The position numbers and the translations under genes were made by a program. 64,000 nucleotides of DNA, from NCBI GenBank assembly GCA_023374045.1, contig CM041778.1:99450839-99514838 (forward strand), read 5' to 3'. The notes below the pieces were generated by a model that was given only the letters and a program-made list of their open reading frames with translations, ran no database searches and had not been told where the DNA came from. Positions within the stretch are counted from its first letter, which is position 1. The number at the start of each line of letters is the position of its first letter. Below are positions 50,301-62,800 of this stretch, one piece after another. The DNA is from Limonium bicolor (Eukaryota > Streptophyta > Magnoliopsida > Caryophyllales > Plumbaginaceae).

Positions 50301-50659
50301 ATTAATTGATAAATTTGTGTGATAATGTTTAAACTTGTTTATAACTGTCAATATGTGTGTTTGTATAGTGTCCGGTGCAGCCTGGGGGTTCAGAATGTGG
50401 ATACTATGTCATGAGATTCATGAGTGACATAGTAGGAGCGGCGAACCTTTTACCAGAGCACTCGTTAGACAAGGTAACATTCTTTGAAAGTTTCAGTTAT
50501 GCTCTTTACATGTTGTTAGACTTGTACGTTTTAGATTAATGTTCATTTTTTTTCAAGGCTTACGAAGAAGTGTTCAAAGGTGGTCAGTATGATGATGCTC
50601 AAATTGTTGAGATGCTTGAGGAATGGTCGGAGTTCGTCTGCACAAGTTTAATGAATTGA
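47317..50659 (+). pseudogene. CACTA-2 second gene with Ulp1/C48-like C-terminus
   Basis: GT-AG exons: 47317-47720, 47807-48043, 48137-48376, 48471-48871, 48985-49245, 49322-49647, 49744-49918, 50014 on (unclear end), about 50222-50293, 50369-50473, 50558-50659. The N-terminus is DDHPMDDPIGRLLD; then DFNQFNQPHGNW, RVPEWEQKGYLPTD, ALGKKDHPGRAIGFG and ISYEEHLRALAEMEQRI, which aligns with element 1. The protease-like end shows YHSGRHWSLLVL (His at 50018-50020) and CPVQPGGSECGYYVMRF (Cys at 50396-50398). Defects: TGA at 47370, a frame change near 48640, another near 49460, and stops at 49858 and about 50065. A conserved Asp is not clear, unlike in element 1. Proteolytic activity is unproven for the family. 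Confidence 0.78.
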
Positions 50660-50975
50660 TGATCATGAAGATGTTTTGTGAACTTTTTCGAGTATGTAAT
50701 TGTAACTCTGTACACTTGTGGATGGTGTAATGGTAGATTTGAATTGTAATGTGTTTTTTATTTGTAATGAAAGTGTGTAATAAGTGTAATTGCATTGGTT
50801 TTGTTAACTCTCAAATTGTGGTGCGTCGTTGGTATTAATTGGGAGCTTTTATAACTTTTAAATGTGTGTGGAGCTCCCTGTGGGATGAAGCTTTATTACA
50901 GGTCTCATTGAACCAAATGCGGTGAATATATATATGCTGGGATGGAAAAAACAAAAAAAGGGGGGGGGGGGGGGG
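50660..50975. other. CACTA-2 3' noncoding DNA with G16 tract
   Basis: No gene. It ends in a G16 tract (50960-50975), which is where the giant-LTR element is inserted. The 5-bp target duplication would be GGGGG if standard; its partner is outside the window. Confidence 0.5.
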
Positions 50976-53900
50976 TGTAACACCCCATCCACAACAACGC
51001 ACTTTATAACCATCTGCAGCGGAAAACATAAACCATCACATTACTTAACCATTGGTGTTACACGCCGTTAACCACCCACGTGGTTAACAAGGCTAATACA
51101 TACACATTGTATCGGTCTGATGGACTAGATCCCCGAGCAACTACCAATACAATCCTTATTCCATTTCCAACAATTATTTTACATATACATCCCCCACTGT
51201 ACCGAGTATTAATTAACCAATGCCGATAACAAATTCGGTCTTACTACACCTATACATACACCGTTAAAAGGCTACCCATGTATAAACAACCACCCGTCCT
51301 ACTCTCGAACGGCTTCCAGCTCCTTGTACCTGAAATAGAAAAGGAAGAAAAGGGTGGCCCCCAAGGGGCTCAGCACCTTTGCTGGTATGGTAATCCCGCA
51401 GCCCGCATGCTACCGGGCCACGCACAACTAATTGTCGTCTTAGCATGCGGTTGATTATATTGGATCATGCATGTAAACCATAAACACACAACACATTGCA
51501 TACACCCATCAATAGGGCTCAACAAAACATCCAACACATCCACACTTAACAGGTCATTCATTGTTTCCTTTAACCCTAAAGTGGCTCTCCTCTAAACGGA
51601 GACACTTCCTTAATAGACGACACTTACCCTTAAATCGGGTTATCCTTAAACGCCTCTTATTTAATCCGGAACTCATAACCGTGATCCACATACTCACCTT
51701 TTACCGCATATAACTTCACCTCGCCATAGGAGTAGCAGTACAACAATAACACACAACACAACGGGTACGGTTCTCTTAAGGAACCGACCCGACCATGATT
51801 AGTTCCCTTTAGAGCCTAGAGAATGTTGCCAAACTCATGTTAAACTCGTACCATAACACGTCACCGTTTCTTTAAATGAACGGATAACTTAACACTAAGG
51901 TGCGTCGGATATAGTAATCCAATCACACCGTACAACCATTGTATGCCCCAGTAAACCGACGTGAGTCAGTAATATAGCTTTGGTTAAGCTAAAGGGAAGA
52001 TTGGAAACCCAATGAGTAAACAACCATAACATACCCAAGAGAGTCGAACCGGGTATGACATCGACCCCCGTCCATCACACGCGTGGCCGGAACATGACCG
52101 GGCTCCTCACCCCCCTTAGTACACATATACTTATAATTAAGTAGTTAGAGCTCCATTATGGAACCTATCACATCCACACACCATACGGTATCAACCGAGT
52201 TAAACACGCAAGGGAGATTCACACACTTGCACATAACACCATCACACAACTAACTCACGCATAGCCGTGGTTAGAACGTTCCCAAGGTTTGGGTCGTTAA
52301 ATCCGAATACCGATACTCATGTGTTCCTAGATTTAGTTAGCTAAGGTTTAACACTTATTTGAGGTTAAACGGTATCGGGACCAATTACGCCACATAAATG
52401 AATTACTATAAACTCATTACATGTTTTATCTTACAAGGTGGCAAACACTCAGAAAAACACATTGGCATACAAGCCGGTGTAATCCGGTAGGACACAGGTT
52501 GCAAGAAAACCATACCTGTCACCGGAGTCCACTTTACCATGTCCTCTTACGTTCCTCGAACAATTCTCGAACAACTGGTACATTAAGGTTACCTTCATTA
52601 ACATTGGGGTAATATGTTTGTGTAACGTCAAAAGGCCATGATTAACCCCGTTAACTAGTTAAATACCTTTGCATTTTTAACTTGTTTCACTCTTACATTT
52701 TATTTCAACTTTCCACCCACTAAATTGTCATTATACTCACCTAACATGTCTTAAAAAACCTTACAACATCATTATCCTTCAATCCCTATCATTAGACACC
52801 ATTTTCCAACCTTAAACAACATTTTTAAAGTGGTCCGGGACTTGGTCCTTACCTTAAGTCCCGGACCAGCACTTACTTAAAATCTTCGGCGTATTTCATA
52901 GGGTGGTCCGGGACCTTGTACTCACCCCAAGTCCCGGACCAAAACCTTGCACAACTCTCGGCCCTTTTTAAAGCCTGGTCCTGGACTTTAACCATGACTT
53001 AGGTTCCGGACCAAAGCTACAGAATTGTAAAAATGGCATTATCCAAGTCTAGTTGCCTTAGTTCTCCACCTCCATTAATTGTATAAACTTACCAAATGAT
53101 CTTAGGTATATTCTAATGCCAAAATATCATCTTAACCATCCCTAGTTTCATGATCAACTTGTTACTCAATTTCCTTATATATTCACCAACACTTGTAACC
53201 TTTTCCATTGATTTACTAAGTGTTGTTCCTCCTAAAATGACCTCTGTACCAATATGTTTCCTCTCCATCCTAACATCATCTCCCAAGCATCTTCTTCTAC
53301 TAACCAAATCTCCTCTTTCAACAACTTCTTAAAGTTCCTCTCTCAAAACCTTGTCCAAACATCATTCTCTCCTTATTCACCAAAGTTCACTTAAACACTT
53401 AAAACTCCTTATACATTTTACAAATTTTGCCATGGGTTCTCTTAGAACATCAACACTCCAAAACTCATAGTTTTCACCATTAAACATTCAAGATCACCTA
53501 AATCCATCAAGAACACCATCACACACAAACCTTCACCAAATTACACCACAACACAATATAGTGCTTAACTTAAATTGCTTGGCACTTAGGCCCTTAAATA
53601 AATGGCTCTTAGGCCCTTAAATTGCTTAAACCTTAAACACTGAATTTCCACATGTATATATTGCCTTTGACCTGCAAATACACCCAACAATACATATGCC
53701 CTTAATAAACTCCTTGAGAGCATTTCACTAGCTCATTTACCATTGGCATTTAAATCACATTGAGATAGTTTGTTTACCTCTTTCCTTCCAGATTTTTACT
53801 TGAACATTCTTGTTCTTCCTGTTTGGAAATCGGCAAGAGCACTTGGTTACTTGCCAATGTTCTAACCAACACACAAGTACAACCAATGAGCATTCAAGCT

Positions 53901-55238
53901 TCATGCTTAAACTCACTTACAAACCCTAGGTTATACATATTGTCTTAACACACAAGGATAGCTGTTTTACCTTAGATCTTGAAGAGGGTGAATATATACC
54001 AAGAAGGACTCCACCTAGTCCATGAAAGGTTGAAATGAAGCTATGGAAGAACAAGAGAAGACACCATTAATGGTGAATTTTCGGACAGCACCAAAACCTG
54101 AGGGAAACTTCATTTTCTTTGAGTTTCCTTACCTTGAAGCAAAGGAGAACAACAAGGTGTAAAAAGATGTGGTCAAGCTCCTTCAATGGTGAATCTCCAT
54201 GGCACCAAAATGAGGCTTTTGAAGATTTGAAAAGACAAGGTTGTAGAGCTGCTCCAACTAGAAGAACGGTGGTCTCGAAATTAAATTTGGACCATGGAGC
54301 TAGGAGTTACATGTGGTCAAGCTTGAAGATGGTGCTGGAGCTGTAGCATATCCGATGGAGAAGGAAGAAGAAGATAGAAGAGAGGATGCAGCCGTGTGAA
54401 ATGGAGAAGGGAAGGAGAAATGAAGATAGAATTTGCTTTTGGAGATATTAAGTAGTTAAAGTAAGTAATACTTTTGCTTTACCATTATTTAGCTTATTAA
54501 TTTGTTCACATGTGGTGAGTCACACATGAAAAACCGGCCCCCATCTTTACTTAGGGGTATTTAGTCCTTATTGACCCATTTAATTACTTATAACAACGTA
54601 TGTTACAAACTAGCTCATTTTAGTTACTATTCACTAAAACAAGGCACATAGATGTGAAATTTTTGATTTCCCATTGACCTAGACCTCCAAATGTGTTACA
54701 AATTAGTACACATATTTATTAAAGAGTAATGATGGACATTTAGCCAGTCAAAACTCATTTACAAGACAATTTCCCAAAAATGTGCTTTAAGACTCCTTAA
54801 AGCACATTTTGTATTTAACTTGTTTTCAAGCTTGGTTTTCTTTGGTAACTGATTTAATATGTTCTTTAACATATTTATAAGGTATAGGTATGACCTTTAG
54901 GTGTTATACAAGGTTAACCAAGTCTAGAGCAATTATTTGCTTAAATTGACCTTAAGGTGTTCCTTGTGTTTTGTTTGATTTAATTGTCCACCAACGTTCC
55001 CTAAGGACTTAATTAGCCTTATTAGATCATAATTGAATTTTACAAAGTCTTGGTAGGCTATTTGGGTCCTAACCAAGTTCACTCCAAGTTTAGAGCATGT
55101 TTTTGCTCAAACTGTGTCTTAGTATTTTATTGTGTTTTACTATGGCTTAAACTGTTCATTGATGTTTTTAAGGCACTTATAGCCTTTAAATACCATAGTT
55201 TAACATTTAACCAACATATCGAGGTTTGGGGTATTTCA
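50976..55238 (-). repeat. 3' LTR of the LARD-like element
   Basis: On the plus strand it runs from TGTAACACCCC to TTTCA (minus: TGAAATACCCC ... GGGGTGTTACA). It carries the shared block AAAGGTGCTGAGCCCCTTGG (minus, 51381-51362) followed by TTTCAG|GTACAAGG. It also has three GGTCCGGGAC...GTCCCGGACC palindromic modules at about 52830-53012. Short open frames inside are duplicated in the other LTR and do not resemble proteins. Confidence 0.9.
52830..53012. repeat. GGTCCGGGAC palindromic modules in LTR
   Basis: Three modules spaced about 70-80 bp apart, each with GTGGTCCGGGAC-type and GTCCCGGACCA-type halves around a T/C-rich spacer. The set is repeated in the other LTR at about 61747-61932. Each could fold as a stem. 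Confidence 0.8.
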
Positions 55239-55251
55239 ATCTACCCCCCTT
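55239..55251 (-). promoter_or_regulatory. Polypurine tract of the LARD-like element
   Basis: AAGGGGGGTAGAT on the minus strand directly precedes the TGAAATACCCC LTR start. It is the expected plus-strand primer of reverse transcription. Confidence 0.8.
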
Positions 55252-58200
55252 AAAGAACTTCGTCCTCGAAGTTCACATTTTCCCACACATCATTGGATTA
55301 GAATACGGGAATTACTTTAAGGATAAACTCCCATTACCAACACACCTTACATCACAACCTCGGACTTGAAGGTCCGGGTACATATACACATCCATCCATA
55401 ACATATTATTCTCACATGATTACCTCGGACTCAATGGTCCGGGTACCTTAACAGTATTGTACTCACGTAACACCCTTAGACTCTCAGGTCTGGGTAACAT
55501 AACCACCTTTGGACTCATAAGCCCAAGTAACTTAATCATTTCAGAACTCAACCATATTAAGACTCAAGGTCAAGGTAATATTTATTACTCATTCCACACA
55601 ACATGTCTTAGCATGTATAGCAAACAGAAATACCTTTTCCATCTCTTCATGGGCTCGAGTCCCATGTTGAGTACATATACACTGTGATCCCCGCAGAACC
55701 CGGTCGCGATGGACACCTTCTGGTCCCCGTTCCTTTGGGAGATCAAAACATTCACTTAATTTTTTTTTACATATGTACTTCTCATGTCACCGGTCCGAAG
55801 ACAAAGGCTCATACGTCCTCAGCTCGTGAGCAAGTACTACAGAAATATTCTTTACCAGGTTAAGTAAACAAGAGAATCCTTTATTCAAAATATTAATCGA
55901 CTGTTTTGGAAATACCAATTGAAAACCCTTTTGAAAATTCAATACAACTCCAAGTCCAACTTATTCTCTTCGCATCCTTTCTTAGTGGTGTTATTTGTGA
56001 CCACTATAGGGAGCTTCAAGAGTCATCCAACCCTGATGTGATCAGCATCAGTGTTGAACTATCCTTCCACCCCAATTTGTGTTCGGCTTCCCTTGATCAC
56101 ATGCAAATCAAGTTCCACCTCCCACTTCATTTTCAAGCATTAAATAATACACACATTTCCTTTTTCTATCTTTTCAATCATTCTAGTCATAATCATCACA
56201 TCTCCAAGGGATAGAACTCAGTCCATCAATTATATCCATTCACTTTTAATCAAGTACCTAAGGAATCTAATTCTTACTAGGTTCCATGTCAATTTCATAC
56301 CCTTCATAAATCACCACACTGTATATATACCTATTTTATCAAAATACAATACATCATGTTACATTTAGTATTCCACGAACACACACCATTGGGGTTTTGG
56401 TTCCCCAGGAGTTTATTTACTCCTTAACACTTGTACTAACCCAACCATTAACAAGGTAGTCTCACCTACCACAACGGTATTTCGCATCTTCTGTGCGCAT
56501 ACCACCATTTAACCAACCAACCATCATAACCAATTATTTTGTGCTATGCACAACATAGTTCACGTACACTTGTACGGTAAAACACCTAAGCGATTGTACG
56601 CTCTACCCCCTTAAAAGGGATTACGCCCACGTAATCAATCTCTGAACATAGGGTTAAAAATGTTCTACCATCGTGAAGTGTTTTAACTTCCACGCGGTCC
56701 GTTAAAGGATCTTGACCATATTAATGGTTTAGTTCCTAAACCAAGGATTCTCATTGGAGTTCTCTTAACTCATAACCAGTTTCGATTCTGGCCTGTCCAT
56801 TCGTTATTCATACTGTATTGTACCTCTCCAATTTATTACCTTTATCTTGGTAACCATGGTTTCTCAACCGACGTGTGGTATCTCTTACCGTGCGCGAGTT
56901 CGGTGAGCTACAAACTTTCTACCCACCTCCACAGTAGTTTACTGTGTATACTATTATTTATTTCACAATGATTGCCTCAATTCCTTTCGACTTACTGTCG
57001 GTTGAGGTTGAGCTACCACCTAATGTGTAGTGCTCTCTCAGTTATTTCCTACACCTGAGGTACATTTCATACCGATCTTTGATATTTAGTGCTACTGTAG
57101 TCACTTATTGCTAATCATGCCTCCACATCCGGTTTGATACCAGTATTATTCTATTGGTATGACCTTGCATTTCGTATGCACCTGTCATTATAGCGTTATA
57201 AGTCTCCTTCTACTTCCATCACAATTTACTTTTTCAGATTTCCAACTATCTCAGTCGATCATTACTGTGCAAGTGCAATACCAAAAACACTCAGTCATAC
57301 AGAGTGCAGAGGCGTAAACTCTTGACAGTAAATCTCTCATGCGATTGCAATAGGAATTCACACTGTGCTTCACTGAGATTCTTATCTCATAATACCGGCT
57401 ACTGGCTTACTGTCCAGTTTATTTGTTATCACTTCCCATTGTATCTTTACTGGATTGAACGCATCACTCCGCTTATTTGTCATACCATCACCTAATCAAT
57501 ACTTATACAACGGCCGCTTATTGCACGCCGTATCCTCTTCCATTATACAACGTCAACTTACACTGCATCCGCTATTATATTAACTTCCACCATTACACTG
57601 TGTTTCACCACTTATTCTGCTTGCTGCATACGCTATTCCTCGAGTCTTTATGCTCCTCGAGCGAACCATACTTGTTATCCCCTCTCGAGTTATGAACCGT
57701 TATTTAGCCCACAATAACAACATAGTCAATCCTTACCCTTTTTTTTTCCTTTGAACTTGGTTCACACAACCACCGCTCCTGCGGTTTCACATCCCCACTC
57801 TTAAGTAGTGGTTCGTTCTCCGCTCTATTTTCTTGTGTAACATGAGCTCCTACAATTTATTTAATTTGACATAACATGTCTTGCTTGTGGCTTATAAGCC
57901 ACTGCTTCGAGCTCTGCCCCATAAGGCTATCGCCATTCATTTACTTTTCCGTACATCAATATATGGTTTAACGAGGTCGTCACATCTCTATTCCTTAAAG
58001 TTGTCTCTTTGGCAACTTAGAGTCCTACTGTTAAGTGGGCTACCTTCCTGCGTTTCTGTTACATTGCTCCATCCAATAATGTTAATCCAAACACCCCTCA
58101 AGGATTCCTCCTGGGTGTTGCTAAGGTATGCCATTTCACTTGGCTTGCACTTATGAGTACATTCAGTAAACTTCGCCTTCTTACTTTCTTAGCTGGGTAT

Positions 58201-59854
58201 TCGTTCCAGCTACCATGTCTCATTCCTTCAACTTCCTAAGACATATGTGATGTCTTTACATAACCATCCGTGCTCTTCGCACTTCTTGACTTTATACAAT
58301 CTCTTGGACGGATTTACCAATTCCTTTAGTCTTCTCAACTGGGTTCCTTCGCTTCGACCATTCGTGGTAATCCTTAGCTCTTACTTGACTTTTACTGCTG
58401 ACCGTAGTATGGAGTCGACTACTTCCCGTGTTTCGGACTCTTCTCGTATACATATATGGGGTATCATACTGATACATTACTACTTACCCGACTTATCCAT
58501 AAGTAGGTCTGTCAGGCCCACATGCTCCTATCAGAGTGCGGTCGTCCCACATTTCAGTTGGTACACTCGTAGTGTCCGTCACACGCCTAGGTGAAGTATT
58601 CTGTTGTCAACTCCCTTATATTGTCCTTTGACAATATACATCCCCTGTTTCCCGAACTTAATCTAGGGAAGGTTTATCCACCGTTGTATCATTAAGAACT
58701 CCACCCATACCGTCGGGTTGCTACCCTCGGGTTCACCGGTTTCCGTCCGGTTATTACAAGGTAAACTAGTCTGAAAGAAGGTTAGAAAGAAATTGGTTTA
58801 AAAGAGAATTGGGTTTTGAAAGAAACGAGTTTGAAATTAAATCTGAGTTTGAAAGAAAAATTCTCATGGTTTCACAATGCCTTCTTGCCTTAACCAAGTC
58901 TAGCTTCTTGCTGACTGGTATATTCCCATTTACAAAGGTTAGGCTGTTAAGCCCTTCCACGGTTACGATGATCACATTTATTTTCTGGGTACTTTACTAA
59001 GTAGTTTGTAGTTGTCAATTTTTTTTTCCTCGAACAGCCCTGTTATAGCTGCACTTGCCACGGCAAGTGCGCCCTGTTAACTGGCTGTCGGTTCAACATG
59101 TACCGGCTGCGGTACTGTTTTTGTCTGCACCGTGTTCAGTGGCCTTATGGGCCCTTACTTGGATACTCTAATTGGTAACTAATCTCCTGCACAACTTCTC
59201 ATTGTCCTCCTCTAATAATCGTTAACTAGGGTGTTTCCCATTCTGGGAGACCCCTTTTTGCTTTTTATTGTATCCTCTTCGTAGCCCATTCCACGCATTT
59301 GTCGTGGTTACTGAGACTTGTCTCTTGTTTGGGTACTACGTTGTAGTTCCTTTGTCGGTTGGTATACCGTTGGTGCCATTATCTAACATTTGCTATCCCG
59401 TAGACTCTCGTCTCGGGTTTCATTATTTCACTTCTTGCCTGTTGCAAGCTGGTAGTTTTCGACTGCTCGGCATGTCGACCCAGGTTGCCGGAAATTTCAT
59501 TCTCCCATACACAAGATTCTTCATTCCTTGCTATCAAGTGCGGTTACAGTTGTTCACCTGGGAGCCGTCTCCGGGATTTCTACTTTTCAGAATCTACCGT
59601 ATGACAGGTTCCCCATACTTACAAGATAGTTAATAACAGCCAGACCGGGTCTTCCCGGGTAAGAGAGGGCTTTCATCTCCCTGGCGTTCCTCCCCAAGTC
59701 ATAAAATAGGGGTTGTGGAGGGCGGGATGGATATAGTAGGTATCCAGTACACACTGGTATTTCCTAACTAGCGTATCTCTCACGCTATCACTCAACCCTT
59801 AACCCAAAGTACTAAAATCTTATCTCGGTACTTCCTAAGCTCGGTAATTCAGTC

Positions 59855-59882
59855 ATCAGAGCGATACTTCGCTCTGATACCA
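59855..59882 (-). promoter_or_regulatory. tRNA-iMet primer-binding site within a perfect hairpin
   Basis: TGGTATCAGAGC (minus) at 59882-59871 is the canonical initiator-Met primer site. It overlaps a perfect 10-bp inverted repeat, arms ATCAGAGCGA (59855-59864) and TCGCTCTGAT (59869-59878), with a 4-nt loop at 59865-59868. In the RNA, the downstream arm could pair with most of the primer site. Confidence 0.9.
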
Positions 59883-59886
59883 CTTT

Positions 59887-62800
59887 TGTAACACCCCATC
59901 CACAACAACGCACTTTATAACCATCTGCAGCGGAAAACATAAACCATCACATTACTTAACCCATTGGTGTTACACGCCGTTAACCACCCACGTGGTTAAC
60001 AAGGCTAATACATACACATTATATCGGTCTGATGGACTAGATCCCCGAGCAACTACACAATACAATCCTTATTCCATTTCCAACAATTATTTTACATATA
60101 CATCCCCCACTGTACCGAGTATTAATTAACCAATGCCGATAACAAATTCGGTCTTACTACACCTATAATACATACACCGTTAAAAGGCTACCCATGTATA
60201 AACAACCACCCGTCCTACTCTCGAACGGCTTCCAGCTCCTTGTACCTGAAATAGAAAAGGAAGAAAAGGGTGGCCCCCAAGGGGCTCAGCACCTTTGCTG
60301 GTATGGTAATCCCGCAGCCCGCATGCTACCGGGCCACGCACAACTAATTGTCGTCTTAGCATGCGGTTGATTATATTTGGATCATGCATGTAAACCATAA
60401 ACACACAACACATTGCATACACCCATCAATAGGGCTCAACAAAACATCCAACACATCCACACTTAACAGGTCATTCATTGTTTCCTTTAACCCTAAAGTG
60501 GCTCTCCTCTAAACGGAGACACTTCCTTAATAGACGACACTTACCCTTAAATCGGGTTATCCTTAAACGCCTCTTATTTAATCGGAACTCATAACCGTGA
60601 TCCACATACTCACCTTTTACCGCATATAACTTCACCTCGCCATAGGAGTAGCAGTACAACAATAACACACAACACAACGGGTACGGTTCTCTTAAGGAAC
60701 CGACCCGACCATGATTAGTTCCCTTTAGAGCCTAGAGAATGTTGCCAAACTCATGTTAAACTCGTACCAGAACACGTCACCGTTTCTTTAAATGAACGGA
60801 TAACTTAACACTAAGGTGCGTCGGATATAGTAATCCAATCACACCGTACAACCATTGTATGCCCAGTAAACCGACGTGAGTCAGTAATATAGCTTTGGTT
60901 AAGCTAAAGGGAAGATTGGAAACCCAATGAGTAAACAACCATAACATACCCAAGAGAGTCGAACCGGGTATGACATCGACCCCCGTCCATCACACGCGTG
61001 GCCGGAACATGACCGGGCTCCTCAACCCCCCATTAGTACACATATACTTATAATTAAGTAGTTAGAGCTCCATTATGGAACCTATCACATCCACACACCA
61101 TACGGTATCAACCGAGTTAAACACGCAAGGGAGATTCACACACTTGCACATAACACCATCACACAACTAACTCACGCATAGCCGTGGTTAGAACGTTCCC
61201 AAGGTTTGGGTCGTTAAATCCGAATACCGATATCTCATGTGTTCCTAGATTTAGTTAGCTAAGGTTTAACACTTATTTGAGGTTAAACGGTATCGGGACC
61301 AATTACGCCACATAAATGAATTACTATAAACTCATTACATGTTTTATCTTACAAGGTGGCAAACACTCAGAAAAACACATTGGCATACAAGCCGGTGTAA
61401 TCCGGTAGGACACAGGTTGCAAGAAAACCATACCTGTCACCGGAGTCCACTTTACCATGTCCTCTTACGTTCCTCGAACAATTCTCGAACAACTGGTACA
61501 TTAAGGTTACCTTCATTAACATTGGGGTAATATGTTTGTGTAACGTCAAAAGGCCATGATTAACCCCGTTAACTAGTTAAATACCTTTGCATTTTTAACT
61601 TGTTTCACTCTTACATTTTATTTCAACTTTCCACCCACTAAATTGTCATTATAACTCACCTAACATGTCTTAAACAACCTTACAACATCATTATCCTTCA
61701 ATCCCTATCATTAGACATCATTTTCCAACCTTAAACAACATTTTTAAAGTGGTCCGGGACTTGGTCCTTACCTTAAGTCCCGGACCAGCACTTACTTAAA
61801 ATCTTCGGCGTATTTCATAGGGTGGTCCGGGACCTTGTACTCACCCCAAGTCCCGGACCAAAACCTTGCACAACTCTCGGCCCTTTTTAAAGCCTGGTCC
61901 TGGACTTTAACCATGACTTAGGTTCCGGACCAAAGCTACAGAATTGTAAAAATGGCATTATCCAAGTCTAGTTGCCTTAGTTCTCCACCTCCATTAATTG
62001 TATAAACTTACCAAATGATCTTAGGTATATTCTAATGCCAAAATCATCTTAACCATCCCTAGTTTCATGATCAACTTGTTACTCAATTTCCTATATATTC
62101 ACCAACACTTGTAACCTTTTCCATTGATTTACTAAGTGTTGTTCCTCCTAAAATGACCTCTGTACCAATATGTTTCCTCTCCATCCTAACATCATCTCCC
62201 AAGCATCTTCTTCTACTAACCAAATCTTCTCTTTCACAACTTCCTAAAGTTCCTTTCTCAAAACCTTGTCTAAACATCATTCTCTCCTTATTCACCAAAG
62301 TTCACTTAAACACTTAAAACTCCTTATACATTTTACAAATTTTGCCATGGGTTCTCTTAGAACATCAACACTCCAAAACTCATAGTTTTCACCATTAAAC
62401 ATTCAAGATCACCTAAATCCATCAAGAACACCATCACACACAAACCTTCACCAAATTACACCACAACACAATATAGTGCTTAACTTAAATTGCTTGGCAC
62501 AAAGGCCCTTAAATAACATGGCTCTTAGGCCCTTAAATTGCTTAAACCTTAAACACTGAATTTCCACATGTATATTGCCTTTGACCTGCAAATACACCAA
62601 CAAACATATGCCCTTAATAAACCTTGAGAGCATTTCACTAGCTCATTTACCATTGGCATTTAAATCACATTGAGATAGTTTGTTTACCTCTTTCCTTCCA
62701 GATTTTTACTTGAACATTCTTGTTCTTCCTGTTTGGAAATCGGCAAGAGCACTTGGTTACTTGCCAATGTTCTAACCAACACAAGTACAACCAATGAGCA

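Larger units (their letters stand above)
41915..50975 (+). mobile_element. CACTA (En/Spm) element 2, coding, interrupted at its 3' side
   Basis: It begins CACTAGTACAAAAATGG at 41915, the same terminus as element 1. A palindrome array follows (41940-42191), then a 5' leader to 43898 with probable introns, the TNP2 transposase gene (43899-47063), the second gene (47317-50659) and a noncoding tail. The matching CTAGTG end is absent before the retroelement insertion at 50976, so the 3' terminus should lie past the window. Together the two genes are the standard CACTA pair. Confidence 0.88.
55239..59886 (-). other. Noncoding internal region of the LARD-like element
   Basis: 4,648 bp, bounded by the polypurine tract and the primer site. 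The plus strand is strikingly pyrimidine-rich, so the element's sense (minus) strand is purine-rich. On neither strand do I recognise RT (YxDD), integrase, CCHC or protease motifs; the longest open frames (for example 59268-59633 and 58247-58594, plus strand) are on the antisense strand and show no domain. The sense-strand first part would be the packaging and leader region. Confidence 0.7.

Noticed and set aside
58247..59633. Plus-strand open frames of 115 and 121 codons in the LARD interior
   Set aside because: They lie on the antisense strand of the element, have no domain or motif, and are compatible with chance in pyrimidine-rich DNA.
51264..61549. Identical short open frames in the two giant LTRs (for example 51264-51446 and 60180-60422)
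   Set aside because: The duplication reflects the LTR pair; no similarity to known proteins and no conservation of frame beyond DNA identity.
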